Assembly (NCBI GenBank): GCA_041569895.1
Contig: JBFFXF010000021.1
Coordinates: forward strand, 1 to 43,368
DNA from: JBFFXF01 sp041569895
GTDB lineage: Bacteria; Planctomycetota; UBA8108; JACQVS01
Direction of reading: 5' to 3'
DNA length: 43,368 nt
Part shown: positions 18,400 through 26,787 of the stretch, one piece after another
Layout of the letters: the number at the start of each line of letters is the position of its first letter
Numbering within the stretch: position 1 is the first letter of the stretch
Program-made: the position numbers and the translations under genes
The notes under the pieces: model-generated
The model's database searches: none
What the model saw: the letters and a program-made list of their open reading frames with translations, nothing else
What the model was told of the DNA's origin: nothing

Positions 18400-18508
18400 A
18401 TCGATCAGCTGTCTCACGAGGGCACCACCCGTTTGGGGTGACCACCAGGAGTTTGGCATATCAAACACCAGTTTGGGATAGCTAACCGGGGGAGGGTGCG
18501 GTTGTCAA
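18391..18508 (-). promoter_or_regulatory. Porin promoter with 20-bp-spaced operator repeats
   Basis: On the minus strand, TTGACA (18503-18508) with a 17-bp spacer and TTAGCT (18480-18485) make a plausible promoter, strong -35 and weak -10. Directly downstream, GTTTGR on the plus strand occurs at 18471, 18451, 18431 and 18391, all on a 20-bp lattice; the 18411 position (GTCTCA) is degenerate. The best unit (18451-18466) is itself symmetric, GTTTG-6-CAAAC. Repeats from -10 to the start codon on one helix face suggest cooperative repressor binding. Confidence 0.6.
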
Positions 18509-18509
18509 G

Positions 18510-18546
18510 CCCCGGGGGCATCGATTTTTAAAAAAAGTGCCCGGGG
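18510..18546. promoter_or_regulatory. Inverted repeat with AT-rich loop in the porin/dedA divergent region
   Basis: CCCCGGGGGCA (18510-18520) and TGCCCGGGG (18538-18546) pair imperfectly around an AT-rich core (ATTTTTAAAAAAA). It lies next to the porin -35 and upstream of the dedA start. TATCGT (18561-18566) 9 nt before the dedA ATG may be its -10. This could be a terminator-like barrier or an upstream element shared by both promoters. Confidence 0.4.
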
Positions 18547-18575
18547 TCGTCGCGAGCCGCTATCGTGGGGCCGCC

Positions 18576-19196
18576 ATGGAGGAGCTCTGGAGCTTCCTGG
18601 AGGAGATCGCGGATTCGCCCGGGCCGATGACGTACCTCGTCATCGCGCTCAGCGCGTGCATCGAGTACGTCTTCCCGCCCTTCCCGGGAGACACGGTGAC
18701 GCTCTTCGCGGGCTTTCTGATCGGCGCCCGGGAGGGCTGGAGCTTCACCTGGATCTTCATCGCCGTCAACGGCGGCTCGATGGTGGGCGCGCTCGCCGAT
18801 TACGCGGTGGGGCGATGGCTGGCGACGCCGGGGCGGCGCTGGCGCACCCGCTGGCCGCGACTCGGCGCGGCGGTCGATCGCACCGTCGCCGGCTTCGAGC
18901 GGCACGGCAACCTTTACCTCGTGGTCAATCGATTCCTGCCGAGCCTGCGCGCGCTCTTCTTCGTCGCCGCCGGCGCGGCGCGGCTGCCGATCTGGAAGGT
19001 CGTCGTCTTCGGCCTGCTGAGCTCGATCCTCTGGAATTTCCTGATCCTCATCGTCGGCCGCCAGGTGGGCTACGAGAAGGACAAGCTGCTGGCGTTCCTG
19101 AGCGATTACAGCACCGCGGCGTGGTGCCTGGTCGCGGCGGTGGTGGTCTTCCTGCTGGCGCGGTGGTTCGTGCGACGGCGCCGGGGGGAGGAGTGA
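18576..19196 (+). CDS. DedA-family inner-membrane protein
   Basis: 206 aa from ATG 18576; the upstream GTG at 18537 lies in the promoter region. DedA/SNARE-associated (VTT) domain proteins are inner-membrane lipid carriers or scramblases that support envelope homeostasis. Family marks: an early ECIEYVFPPFPGD-like re-entrant segment (IEYVFPPFPGDTVTLFAGF, residues ~28-46) and FLPSLRALFFVAAGAARLP later, with the Arg that the family needs. Four to five hydrophobic helices follow. The C-terminus is a basic RRRRGEE tail. A TAT..T box 9 nt before the start suggests a very short or absent leader. It is a single gene, convergent with panB. Confidence 0.88.
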   Translation: MEELWSFLEEIADSPGPMTYLVIALSACIEYVFPPFPGDTVTLFAGFLIGAREGWSFTWIFIAVNGGSMVGALADYAVGRWLATPGRRWRTRWPRLGAAVDRTVAGFERHGNLYLVVNRFLPSLRALFFVAAGAARLPIWKVVVFGLLSSILWNFLILIVGRQVGYEKDKLLAFLSDYSTAAWCLVAAVVVFLLARWFVRRRRGEE

Positions 19197-19252
19197 GAGC
19201 CTACTCAGTCGCCTCCCGAGTGCTGGAGGTTCCCTCCGATGGCCGTAACTGA

Positions 19253-19291
19253 TGACCGTGACCGTGACCGTGGACCGTGGACCGTGGACCG
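19253..19291. repeat. Short tandem (TGACCG)3(TGGACCG)3
   Basis: Three 6-bp units then three 7-bp units, the latter each with one extra G. It occupies the convergent dedA/panB gap of 98 bp and ends 3 bp before the panB stop. It is a small member of the spacer hexamer class, with a different unit from the GGGNNC arrays. Confidence 0.85.
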
Positions 19292-19294
19292 GTA

Positions 19295-20188
19295 CTACAC
19301 CGCCGAGACGCGCCGTTCCGACTCCGGCAGGCGGTAGGTCTCGGAGTCGTCCGGGAACGCGCGCGCTCGGACGTCCTCGACGTACGAGCGCACGGCGTCG
19401 GCGACCAGGCCGCGCAGGTCGAGGTACTCGCGCACGAAGCGCGGCTTGTGGCCCTCGCCGTTTCCCGGCCCGTCGGGGGGCGGCGGCACCGTGAGGCCGA
19501 GCATGTCGTGCAGGACGAGGATCTGTCCGTCGCACCCGCTCCCGGCGCCGATGCCGATCGTCGGCACGGTGACCTCGCGCGTGATCTCGGTGGCGACCTC
19601 GGCGGGCATCCCCTCGAGGACGATCGCGAAGACGCCCGCGTCCTCGAGCGCCCGGGCGTCGTCGAGAAGGCGCCGCGCCGCCGGACCCGTCTTCCCCTGG
19701 ACGCGGTAGCCGCCCATGGCGTGGACCGACTGCGGCGTCAGGCCGATGTGCCCCATGACGGGGATCTCCGCGTCGACCATCTCCTGGACCAGCCGGCAAC
19801 GCCGGCGACCGCCCTCGATCTTCACCGCCTCGGCGCCGGCCTTGAGATACCGGACGCAGGCGTCGACGGTGCGGCTCGATGGATTGCCGTGGCAGTAGCC
19901 GAACGGCAGGTCGACGACGAGGAGCGCGGTGCGCACGCCCCGCCGGACGGCGCGCAGGGCGATGAGCATCTCGTCGAGCTCGACCGGGATGGTGGTCTCA
20001 TGGCCGAGGACGACGCTCGCGAGGCTGTCACCGACCAGGATGACGTCGACGCCGGCGGCGTCGACGATCGCGGCGGTGGGGTAGTCGTAGGCGGTGAGCG
20101 CCGTGATCGGTGTCCCTCGCCTCTTCATCGCACGTAGCCGCTGGGTCGTCACCTTCGGGACGATGCCGTGCTCGATGCCGTGCTCCAT
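19295..20188 (-). CDS. panB: 3-methyl-2-oxobutanoate hydroxymethyltransferase
   Basis: 297 aa from ATG 20188, chosen for its strong site (GGGGGGAGG seven bases upstream). It transfers a hydroxymethyl group from 5,10-methylene-THF to 2-oxoisovalerate to give ketopantoate, the first committed step to pantothenate and CoA. Seen motifs: ITALTAYDYPTAAIVDAAGVD (range ~29-49), ILVGDSLASVVLGH with the Mg-binding Asp, KIEGG, VMGHIGLTPQ, VLEGMP with the catalytic Glu, and IGIGAG..DGQILV. It lies 25 bp after panD and is convergent with dedA. The methylene-THF it needs could come from glyA in the same window. panC is not present here. Confidence 0.95.
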   Translation of the reverse strand: MEHGIEHGIVPKVTTQRLRAMKRRGTPITALTAYDYPTAAIVDAAGVDVILVGDSLASVVLGHETTIPVELDEMLIALRAVRRGVRTALLVVDLPFGYCHGNPSSRTVDACVRYLKAGAEAVKIEGGRRRCRLVQEMVDAEIPVMGHIGLTPQSVHAMGGYRVQGKTGPAARRLLDDARALEDAGVFAIVLEGMPAEVATEITREVTVPTIGIGAGSGCDGQILVLHDMLGLTVPPPPDGPGNGEGHKPRFVREYLDLRGLVADAVRSYVEDVRARAFPDDSETYRLPESERRVSAV

Positions 20189-20213
20189 CGCTCTGCCTCC
20201 CCCCGCACGACGC

Positions 20214-20570
20214 TCAGCGCGTCGACAGCGGCTGGTTCCCATCGCCCATCAGGAGGATCCGTGGCCGGTGCGCCGTGGCCTCCTCCTCGTCATAGGCGGC
20301 GTAACTCGCAATGATGATCGTGTCGCCGGGGGCCACGCGGCGCGCGGCGGCCCCGTTTACCCGGATCTCCCCCGAGCCCGAGTCGGCGCGGATCGCGTAC
20401 GTGACGAACCGCTCGCCGTTGGTGATGTTGTAGACGTGGACCTGCTCGTGCTCCTGGATCGCCGCCGCGTCGAGCAGGCTCGCATCGATCCCGATGCTGC
20501 CCTCGTAATGCAGGTCGGCGCCGGTGACGGTGGCGGCGTGGAGCTTGGATTTGAGCAGCGTGCGATACAC
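20214..20570 (-). CDS. panD: Aspartate 1-decarboxylase proenzyme
   Basis: 118 aa from a GTG at 20570 (VYRTLLKSKLHAATVT aligns with the family N-terminus). It decarboxylates aspartate to beta-alanine for pantothenate. The self-cleavage site Gly-Ser is in LHYEGSIGID (pyruvoyl group forms from that Ser), with the later motifs YNITNGERFVTYAI and GDTIIIASYA. The start has no ribosome site; TACACT on the minus strand (20582-20577) lies only six bases before GTG, so the message is probably leaderless. It leads the panD-panB pair and is divergent from a LysR regulator, which is a candidate controller. Confidence 0.94.
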   Translation of the reverse strand: MYRTLLKSKLHAATVTGADLHYEGSIGIDASLLDAAAIQEHEQVHVYNITNGERFVTYAIRADSGSGEIRVNGAAARRVAPGDTIIIASYAAYDEEEATAHRPRILLMGDGNQPLSTR

Positions 20571-20576
20571 GTCTGG

Positions 20577-20636
20577 AGTGTACCAGTCGGCCGATCCATA
20601 ATTCCAATGAATACGAAGTATGATGTGTGATAAGAT
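20577..20636. promoter_or_regulatory. Divergent panD / lysR promoter region
   Basis: In 72 bp between the starts there are two facing -10-like boxes: TACACT on the minus strand (20577-20582) six bases before the panD GTG, and TAAGAT on the plus strand (20631-20636) six bases before the LysR ATG. Both imply leaderless messages. Two small dyads lie between them: ATTC-N4-GAAT (20601-20612) and ATAC-N3-GTAT (20611-20621), the latter of LysR-box shape. Confidence 0.55.
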
Positions 20637-20642
20637 ACGCTT

Positions 20643-21509
20643 ATGGACCTCCACAAGCTCCGCGGCTTCTTCTCGGTGGTCAAGTTCGGCGGTTTCACCA
20701 ACGCGGCGCGCCGGCTGCACCTCTCGCAGCCGGCGGTCAGCCTGCAGGTGCGCTCGCTCGAGCGCGAGCTCGGCCTGCGGCTGCTCGACCGCGCCTCGAA
20801 ACGGGTGGTGCTTACGCGCCAGGGCGAGCTGCTCTATGAGATGGCCCAGCGGCTGTTCGAGACTGAGGAGGACATCGACCGGCTCTTCCACGATCCGGAG
20901 CGGCTCGAGTCCTCGCGTCTGACGCTGGCGACGAACCAGTCGGTCGCCACCCACATCCTGCCGGCGCGCCTGAGCGTCTACACCAAGTCGCTGCCCAACG
21001 TCGAGATCACCATCCACAACCTGAGCACGGCGGAGATCGTCGCCGGCGTGGTGGACGGGTCGATCGACGTCGGCATCGTGCTGATCGATCCCGAGCACCC
21101 GGCGCTCGAGGCGCGTCCGGTGCTGCCGTACGAGATGGTGCTGACCACGCCGCGGGACCATCCGCTCGGTCGGCGCAAGCGGGTGTCTCTCGCCGACATC
21201 GCCGAACACCCCTTCATCTCGTACACGCGCGACGTCGAGACGCGGCGGCTGATCGATGCCCCGTTTCAGGAGATGAAGCTGCGCATCTCCATCCGCATGG
21301 CGTTCGGCAGCACCGACCTGATCATAAAGTACGTGAGTCTCGGGTACGGAATCGCTATCATACACGACCTCAATATCGACGAGGCCAATCGGGAGAACCT
21401 CCAGGTCCGACCACTGCAACGGTACTTCCACCGGCAGTACGTTCATCTGATCTCCCGGCGCGGCGAGACCCAGTCATCGGCCGCCCAGGCCTTCATCGAT
21501 CTCTTCTGA
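20643..21509 (+). CDS. LysR-family transcriptional regulator (CysB/Cbl-like)
   Basis: 288 aa. Residues 1-60 are the LysR winged helix (MDLHKLRGFFSVVKFGGFT, NAARRLHLSQPAVSLQVRSL given as range 20-39). Residues ~90-288 are a periplasmic-binding-type effector domain. The acidic FETEEDIDRLF linker and phrases such as ATNQSVATHILP and VLPYEMVLTTPRDHPL fit the CysB-like branch, which responds to sulfur or small organic ligands, but I cannot assign the ligand. It is divergent from panD with a short shared control region, so panDB and its own gene are likely targets. A hairpin without a U-run (GACGGGG/CCCCGTC, 21541-21561) follows it. Confidence 0.9.
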   Translation: MDLHKLRGFFSVVKFGGFTNAARRLHLSQPAVSLQVRSLERELGLRLLDRASKRVVLTRQGELLYEMAQRLFETEEDIDRLFHDPERLESSRLTLATNQSVATHILPARLSVYTKSLPNVEITIHNLSTAEIVAGVVDGSIDVGIVLIDPEHPALEARPVLPYEMVLTTPRDHPLGRRKRVSLADIAEHPFISYTRDVETRRLIDAPFQEMKLRISIRMAFGSTDLIIKYVSLGYGIAIIHDLNIDEANRENLQVRPLQRYFHRQYVHLISRRGETQSSAAQAFIDLF

Positions 21510-21579
21510 GTGAAGATCGTCGAGGTAATCGATAGGGGTTGACGGGGAACCTCCCCCCGTCGCGAGGGAAGAAGAGACC

Positions 21580-22896
21580 ATGAGGCGAAGCTTCGACTAC
21601 GGCGTCACGTGCGTGATCATGGGCGGCGGGCAGGGGTCACGTCTCTTTCCGCTCACCAAGGACAGGTCGAAGCCCGCGGTTCCTCTCGGAACGAAGTACC
21701 GGCTGATCGACATTCCGATATCGAACTGCATCAACTCCGGTCTGAACCGGATCTACGTGCTGACGCAGTTCAACTCGACCTCGCTTCACCGTCACATCCA
21801 CCAGTCGTACCACTTCGACCGATTCTCGCGCGGCTTCGTCGAGATCCTCGCCGCGCAGCAGACGCCCGAGTACGGCGCGACCTCCTGGTACGAGGGCACC
21901 GCCGACGCCGTTCGAAAGAACCTGCCTCGACTCAAGGAGAGCAACGGGCAGGAGATCCTCATCCTCTCGGGTGACCAGATCTACCGCATGAACTACAGCG
22001 ATGTGCTCGCGACGCACCGCGGCGGTCAGGGCGCCGAGGGCAGCCCCGTGACGGTCGCCGTGTTGCTCGTCCAGCGCGAGCGCGCCCGACAGCTCGGCAT
22101 CCTCGAGATCGACGAGACCGGACACGTCTCGCGGTTCGTCGAGAAACCGGGCAACAACGACGCGCTGCTCGACACGCTCGCCGCGCCGCCGGCGCTCGTC
22201 GCGAAGACCGGGCTGTCGCCATCCGACGGGCCCTGGTTCCTCGCGAACATGGGGATCTACGTCTTCGAGTTGCCGATTCTCGCGCGAGCGCTCGATACGC
22301 CCGCCACCGATTTCGGCCGCGAGATCCTCCCCGAGATCATCAAGCAGCACTCCGTCAGGGCGCATCTCTTCTCGGGATACTGGGAGGACATCGGGACCAT
22401 CCCGTCCTTCCTGCAGGCCAACCTCGATCTGGCGACCGAGCGGCCGCACTTCGACTTCTACTCCGGGGACGAGCCGATCTACACCCGCGCCCGGCTTCTT
22501 CCCGCCGCGAAGATCCGCCGGCTCGAGGCCACCGACTCGCTGATCGCCGAGGCGTCCCGCATCGAGAGCGCGGTCATCGAGCGCAGCCTGATCGGCATCC
22601 GCAGCATCATCGGACGCGACGTGACCATCCGCGATTCCTACCTCATGGGGAACGACTACTTCAAGGGCGATGGGCCGTCGGGGGAGCGCCCGTCCGGAGA
22701 GCGCCAGTTGCCCGGAATCGGCGACGGCTCGGTGATCGAGAACGCCATCGTCGACAAGAACGCGCGCATCGGCCGCAACGTCCGCATCCGGAACTCCGCG
22801 GGCCGGCAGGAATACGAGGACGGCCACGTCTACATCCGGGATGGCGTCGTCGTGGTGCCGCGAAACGGCGAGCTGCCCGACGGCTACGAGGTCTGA
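21580..22896 (+). CDS. glgC: Glucose-1-phosphate adenylyltransferase
   Basis: 438 aa with a GAGGGAAGAAGAG site upstream. It makes ADP-glucose from glucose 1-phosphate and ATP, the committed step of glycogen synthesis. Motifs: IMGGGQGSRLFPLTKDRSKP (nucleotide loop), SNCINSGLNRIYVLTQFNS, LAAQQTPEYG.. with YEGTADAVR, LSGDQIYRMNY, FVEKPG and GYWEDIGTI for sugar-phosphate binding. A left-handed beta-helix of hexapeptide repeats fills the C-terminal third. The wording of the N-terminal half is nearer cyanobacterial and plant enzymes than to enterobacterial ones. Effector regulation cannot be read. Residues ~364-380 carry a short duplicated GPSGERPSGER insert. Confidence 0.95.
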   Translation: MRRSFDYGVTCVIMGGGQGSRLFPLTKDRSKPAVPLGTKYRLIDIPISNCINSGLNRIYVLTQFNSTSLHRHIHQSYHFDRFSRGFVEILAAQQTPEYGATSWYEGTADAVRKNLPRLKESNGQEILILSGDQIYRMNYSDVLATHRGGQGAEGSPVTVAVLLVQRERARQLGILEIDETGHVSRFVEKPGNNDALLDTLAAPPALVAKTGLSPSDGPWFLANMGIYVFELPILARALDTPATDFGREILPEIIKQHSVRAHLFSGYWEDIGTIPSFLQANLDLATERPHFDFYSGDEPIYTRARLLPAAKIRRLEATDSLIAEASRIESAVIERSLIGIRSIIGRDVTIRDSYLMGNDYFKGDGPSGERPSGERQLPGIGDGSVIENAIVDKNARIGRNVRIRNSAGRQEYEDGHVYIRDGVVVVPRNGELPDGYEV

Positions 22897-22976
22897 TCGC
22901 GGGGCCGCCACGCCTCACCGGGCCCCTATCGCTGAATTCTGCGTTGCCGTTCTGGACGGCCTTCGTCCTCCGCGTT

Positions 22977-23028
<52 letters not shown>

Positions 23029-23153
23029 CGGACGACTCCCGGTAACGCTCCGGCCATCAGACGTCAGATAACATTGCAAACCAGGCTCAAGCCGCGACCG
23101 CCTTCTATCCGACATTCCGAAAGACACGCCACAGCAGCCGGAGTGTGAGTGCG

Positions 23154-23570
23154 ATGACCGATTCCCAGAACGGCGCCACGTTGCTCCTCGTCGAGGACGA
23201 CGAGAACACGCTCCGGATCGTCACCAGGTCGATCGTCACGGCGATTCCCGGTGTCGACGTCGTGGTGGCGCGCGACGGCAAGGAGGGGGTCAAGCAGGCG
23301 CGCAAGCGACGGCCCGACATCGTCATCCTCGACTGGATGATGCCGGACTACGACGGCGAGTACTTTCTCACCGAGCAGGCGAAGGACACGACGATCTCCG
23401 GCCTGCCGGTCCTGCTGCACACCGTCGTCGACGAGAACCAGACCTCCGACGCGCTCAGCAGGTTTCCCTCGGTGAAGGCATTCGTCAAGAAGCTGATGCC
23501 GCCCGAGGACCTGATCGGCATCATCAAGAGCTACCTCCTCCTGAGGTCCGGCGGCTTTCCCGGGAGCTGA
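23154..23570 (+). CDS. Stand-alone response-regulator receiver protein (CheY-like)
   Basis: 138 aa from ATG 23154; a GTG at 23145 is possible. It is a single receiver domain: acidic pocket LLLVEDDENT, phosphoacceptor Asp in IVILDWMMPDYDG, Thr in LLHTVVDENQ, and Lys in KAFVKKLMPPEDL. There is no output domain, so it likely signals by protein contact, like CheY or SpoOF-type relays, or acts at a distant kinase. The kinase is not nearby. The position after glgC and before galT/GH57 may place it in carbohydrate control, but this is only by location. Confidence 0.9.
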   Translation: MTDSQNGATLLLVEDDENTLRIVTRSIVTAIPGVDVVVARDGKEGVKQARKRRPDIVILDWMMPDYDGEYFLTEQAKDTTISGLPVLLHTVVDENQTSDALSRFPSVKAFVKKLMPPEDLIGIIKSYLLLRSGGFPGS

Positions 23571-23622
23571 CCCGTTCTCGGGTCGTACCGTTCGGGATCG
23601 AACCGGGCCGCCGACTTCCCTT

Positions 23623-24675
23623 TCAGATCTGCCGCAGGAACTTCGCCGCGTCCTCGGGCGGGGTCGGATTGATGTAGAACCCGGTGCCCCACTCGAAGCC
23701 CGCGACACGCGTCAGGCGGGGGAGGAGCTCGATGTGCCAGTGAAAATCGAACTCCAGCGTGTCCCAGTAGTGCGCGCGGTGGGGGACGACCTTCGTGTTG
23801 GGCGTCGTGTGCAGCACGAAGTTGTAGGGCGGATCGTCGAGAGCCGCCTTCAGGCGAGAGAGCACGTCGCGGATGGTGGCGGCGAGGTCGCGCAGGTCTG
23901 AATCGCTGGCGTGTGTGAAGTCGTGCTGGTGGTGCCTCGGCGCGATGAACGCCTCGAACGGGAAGCGTGACGCGTAGGGGCAGAACGCCACGAACCTGTC
24001 GTCGATCGCGATGATGCGCTCGCGGTCCGCGACCTCCTTCTTGATGATGTCGCAGATCAGGCAGCGCTCCTTCACCTGGTGGTGCTCGCGGCACGCGCGC
24101 AGCTCGGTGGCGATGGTCTTCGGTGTCACCGTCGTCGCCATGATCTGCGAGTGGGGGTGGCCGAGCGACGCGCCGGCGGTCATGCCGTAGTTCTTGAAGA
24201 CGAGCACATACTTCAGGCGCGTGTCGTTCATCAGGTCGCGCACCCGCTCGCGGTAGACGCGGAAGAGGAGGAAGATCTCGTCGAGGTCACGATCGGCGAT
24301 CGGCGATTCGTGCTGCGGGGTCTCGATGACGACCTCGTGCGCGCCGACGCCCAGGATGCGGTCGTAGAAGCCGTCCGCCTCGCGCTCCGGCTGCCCCTCG
24401 ACGCGCAGCGCCGGGAACTTGTTCGGCACGACGCGGATCTTCCAGCCCGCGCCTCCCCGCTGCCGACCGCCGGCCCTGATCGAGGTGATCTCGGGCGGCG
24501 TGCGGTCCTCGTGCCCGGGGCAGAACGGACAGAAGCCGCCGGGCTCGGGATCGCGCGGCACGTGGAAGTCGCTCGGTCTCTTGCCACGCTCGCTGGCGAT
24601 GATCACCCAGCGTCGCTGCAGGATGTCGAAACGGTACTCCGAGTGGCCTTCAGTCAGTGAGCCAGCAGCAGTCAT
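23623..24675 (-). CDS. galT: Galactose-1-phosphate uridylyltransferase
   Basis: 350 aa from ATG 24675 (GAGGG six bases upstream). A HIT-superfamily enzyme that exchanges UMP between UDP-glucose and galactose 1-phosphate. The zinc Cys pair CPFC is at residues 49-52. The active-site motif GASLGHPHSQIMA (168-180) contains His-Pro-His, whose second His carries the UMP. The second-domain motif is DFHWHIELLPRL. The closely spaced GH57 gene upstream (9-bp gap) suggests joint use of alpha-glucan or galactose units. Many archaeal and deep-branching bacterial GalT-like proteins are broad hexose-1-phosphate nucleotidyl transferases, so strict galactose use is not sure. Confidence 0.9.
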   Translation of the reverse strand: MTAAGSLTEGHSEYRFDILQRRWVIIASERGKRPSDFHVPRDPEPGGFCPFCPGHEDRTPPEITSIRAGGRQRGGAGWKIRVVPNKFPALRVEGQPEREADGFYDRILGVGAHEVVIETPQHESPIADRDLDEIFLLFRVYRERVRDLMNDTRLKYVLVFKNYGMTAGASLGHPHSQIMATTVTPKTIATELRACREHHQVKERCLICDIIKKEVADRERIIAIDDRFVAFCPYASRFPFEAFIAPRHHQHDFTHASDSDLRDLAATIRDVLSRLKAALDDPPYNFVLHTTPNTKVVPHRAHYWDTLEFDFHWHIELLPRLTRVAGFEWGTGFYINPTPPEDAAKFLRQI

Positions 24676-24684
24676 GATCCCTCG

Positions 24685-26787
24685 TCAGACGCTCCAGTTC
24701 TCCAGTCCGAAGTCCGTCCCCGGCCGGCTCGTGATCACGCAGCCGGACTGGGGAATTCGGTCGATGTCCTTCCCCTCCGCGACGACGACGACGGCGAACT
24801 CCACCGGGTCGCCAACCTGCGCGCCGAGCTCCTCGAACGGCAGCGCCATCTCGAGGAAAATCTCACGCGCAACTCTACCACGGAACTCGTGCTGATTCCC
24901 TTCCGCGTCGACCCGTCTCAGTCCGTCTCCCGCATAGATGATCGTCAGGTCGCGGGGGCGGTCGAAGGCAATTCTCACCTCGATCTTCTCGCCCTCGCCG
25001 AGCTCGGCCACGACGGCGCCCTCGACGCGCACGTACAGGTTCTGCTCGTCGAACCCGAAGCGGATGCGCTCGAGGTGCCGGTGGATGCGGTGGAAGGACC
25101 CCTCCGATGCCTCGAAGTATCCGGCGGCGATCCAGTCGTAGTAGTTGCCCGGCCGGCCGTTGACCTGCGGCGTCGTCAGGTGGATCGGCGGCTGGAAGAG
25201 CGGCGTCGGCGGCGGAGCCACCGACTCCTCCAGAGCGTCCGGCGGCCGCACGCCGACCTTCTCGAGCCCGTTGCGCAAGTTGAGGCGGAAGATGTTCTCG
25301 TAGCTCGACTCGTACGGCGTGTCGTGACCGGGGCCGAGCCACCAGAACCAGTCGCTGCCCTCCGCGCGGTAGACCTCCACCGGCGGCTGGACGTCTGGCG
25401 CCTCGAGCTGGAGCTTCCGGCGCGACGCGGCGAGGAGCTTCCAGGCGTGGTTTTTCTCGGGGCCACCGATCCACGTGTCGAAGTTCGAGTCGATCCACGA
25501 TCCCGGCACGATGTGACCGAGCGACGTGATGCCCGCGGCGGTCTCCCGATGGTCGCAGAATCGCACCGGCTCGAGCTCGCCCATCGTCGAGAGCCTGGTG
25601 TAGAGGCCCTCGAGGAAACCGAGACCGCTGTCGGGGTAGTACTCCCACGGGTTCTCGCCGTCGAGGATGATGGTCGCGCACGAGCCATCGGTCGCGCCGT
25701 GGAGGCTGTCGCGGATCTGCAGCAGCCGACCGACGATGTCGTCGACGGCCTCCTCCGGTCGCCACCCGGAGTACGTGAATCCGATGCGGTCGGAGAGCTC
25801 GCGGTCGCGAAAGTAGACCCAGAGATCGGTGTCCGCGAATCGATACGGGCGATACTTCTGGCGCGGCGGGAGGCTGAGCGATCCGAGCGAACGCGCGAGG
25901 ATTCCCTCGTCCGTGCCGGCCCACCGGAAGCCCTCCCGCGCCATGATCCTCAGCGCGGCGTCGCTGACGCTTCCCTCCGACGGCCACATGCCGACCGGGT
26001 CACGGGCGAAGCGCTCGTGGTAGGAGGACCTCGCGGCGCGGACGTGCCACTCCGCGTCGGCGGGGTGGCGGAAGTCGATCTCCTCGAGGTCGACGTCGTG
26101 CCGGGACTCCCGGGCGCTCGCCGAGTCGATGACCAGCGGCAGGATCGGGTGGTAGTAGGGCGTCGTCGTCACCTCGACCTGGCCGGCGTCCTGCAGCTCG
26201 CGATAGATGCCGAGCGTCTCGCCGACCGCCGCCCGCATGGTCGAGAAGAGCCCCTCCTTCTCCTCCTCGGTGTAGCCGCTCCCCTTCTCGATCAGCGCCG
26301 AGACCAGATCGTTCCGGCGCAGTCCGACGCCGCACCACGTGAGCAGATAGAGCACCTGGAGGTCGCGGATGTCGGGCGGGGTGATGCGCGGTCTCCTGGT
26401 CGACGAGTTGTTGGCGCCGAGGATCGCGTGGAGCTCGCGGTATCTCGGGAACGGGAAGACCATCGTCCTCAGGTTGAGCTTGAACACGTGATCGAGGACG
26501 AGCTCGAGCTCCTCCTCGCTGAGACTCTCGGCCGGCTTCAGAACGGCGCCGAGGATGCGGTCACGCAGCGGCACGCCGCTGGTGTAGTGGTCCATCTGCT
26601 CCACGAGGACCGGCGTGAAGTTGAACGCCATGCGCACGCCCGGGTGATCGCGTGCGATGATGGCCATGGCGTGATAATGTCGCGCGGCATGGAGGAAAAC
26701 CCACGGGTAGCGGTAGTGCTCCGCCTGCGGATCCCAGTACGACGGCTGGTGAAAATGCCAGAGTATCGCGACCTTCAGCGTCGACAC
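24685..26787 (-). CDS. Glycoside hydrolase family 57 (amylase/pullulanase-like)
   Basis: 700 aa from GTG 26787, with AAGGAGG eight bases upstream. GH57 conserved regions are seen in order: HFHQPSYWDP (residues ~11-20), GMWPSEGSVSD (~268, with the nucleophile Glu), FRWAGTDEGIL, and ILDGENPWEYYPD (~375, acid/base Asp). This layout is that of intracellular alpha-glucan hydrolases (amylopullulanase/alpha-amylase type). No signal peptide is present. Residues ~550-700 add a beta-rich C-terminal domain, possibly glucan-binding. It leads a two-gene operon with galT, and glgC is 2 kb away, so glycogen turnover is a reasonable role. A GC-rich 8-bp hairpin (26818-26835) sits in its leader. Confidence 0.9.
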   Translation of the reverse strand: MSTLKVAILWHFHQPSYWDPQAEHYRYPWVFLHAARHYHAMAIIARDHPGVRMAFNFTPVLVEQMDHYTSGVPLRDRILGAVLKPAESLSEEELELVLDHVFKLNLRTMVFPFPRYRELHAILGANNSSTRRPRITPPDIRDLQVLYLLTWCGVGLRRNDLVSALIEKGSGYTEEEKEGLFSTMRAAVGETLGIYRELQDAGQVEVTTTPYYHPILPLVIDSASARESRHDVDLEEIDFRHPADAEWHVRAARSSYHERFARDPVGMWPSEGSVSDAALRIMAREGFRWAGTDEGILARSLGSLSLPPRQKYRPYRFADTDLWVYFRDRELSDRIGFTYSGWRPEEAVDDIVGRLLQIRDSLHGATDGSCATIILDGENPWEYYPDSGLGFLEGLYTRLSTMGELEPVRFCDHRETAAGITSLGHIVPGSWIDSNFDTWIGGPEKNHAWKLLAASRRKLQLEAPDVQPPVEVYRAEGSDWFWWLGPGHDTPYESSYENIFRLNLRNGLEKVGVRPPDALEESVAPPPTPLFQPPIHLTTPQVNGRPGNYYDWIAAGYFEASEGSFHRIHRHLERIRFGFDEQNLYVRVEGAVVAELGEGEKIEVRIAFDRPRDLTIIYAGDGLRRVDAEGNQHEFRGRVAREIFLEMALPFEELGAQVGDPVEFAVVVVAEGKDIDRIPQSGCVITSRPGTDFGLENWSV

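Noticed and set aside
21541..21561. Hairpin between lysR and glgC as a rho-independent terminator
   Set aside because: There is a good GC stem, but it is followed by GCGAGGGAAG, not a T-run. It may only be a leader structure of glgC.
23569..23584. Terminator hairpin after the receiver gene (GACCCG/CGGGTC)
   Set aside because: It has only a 6-bp stem overlapping the stop codon, without a T-run, so evidence is too weak to list.
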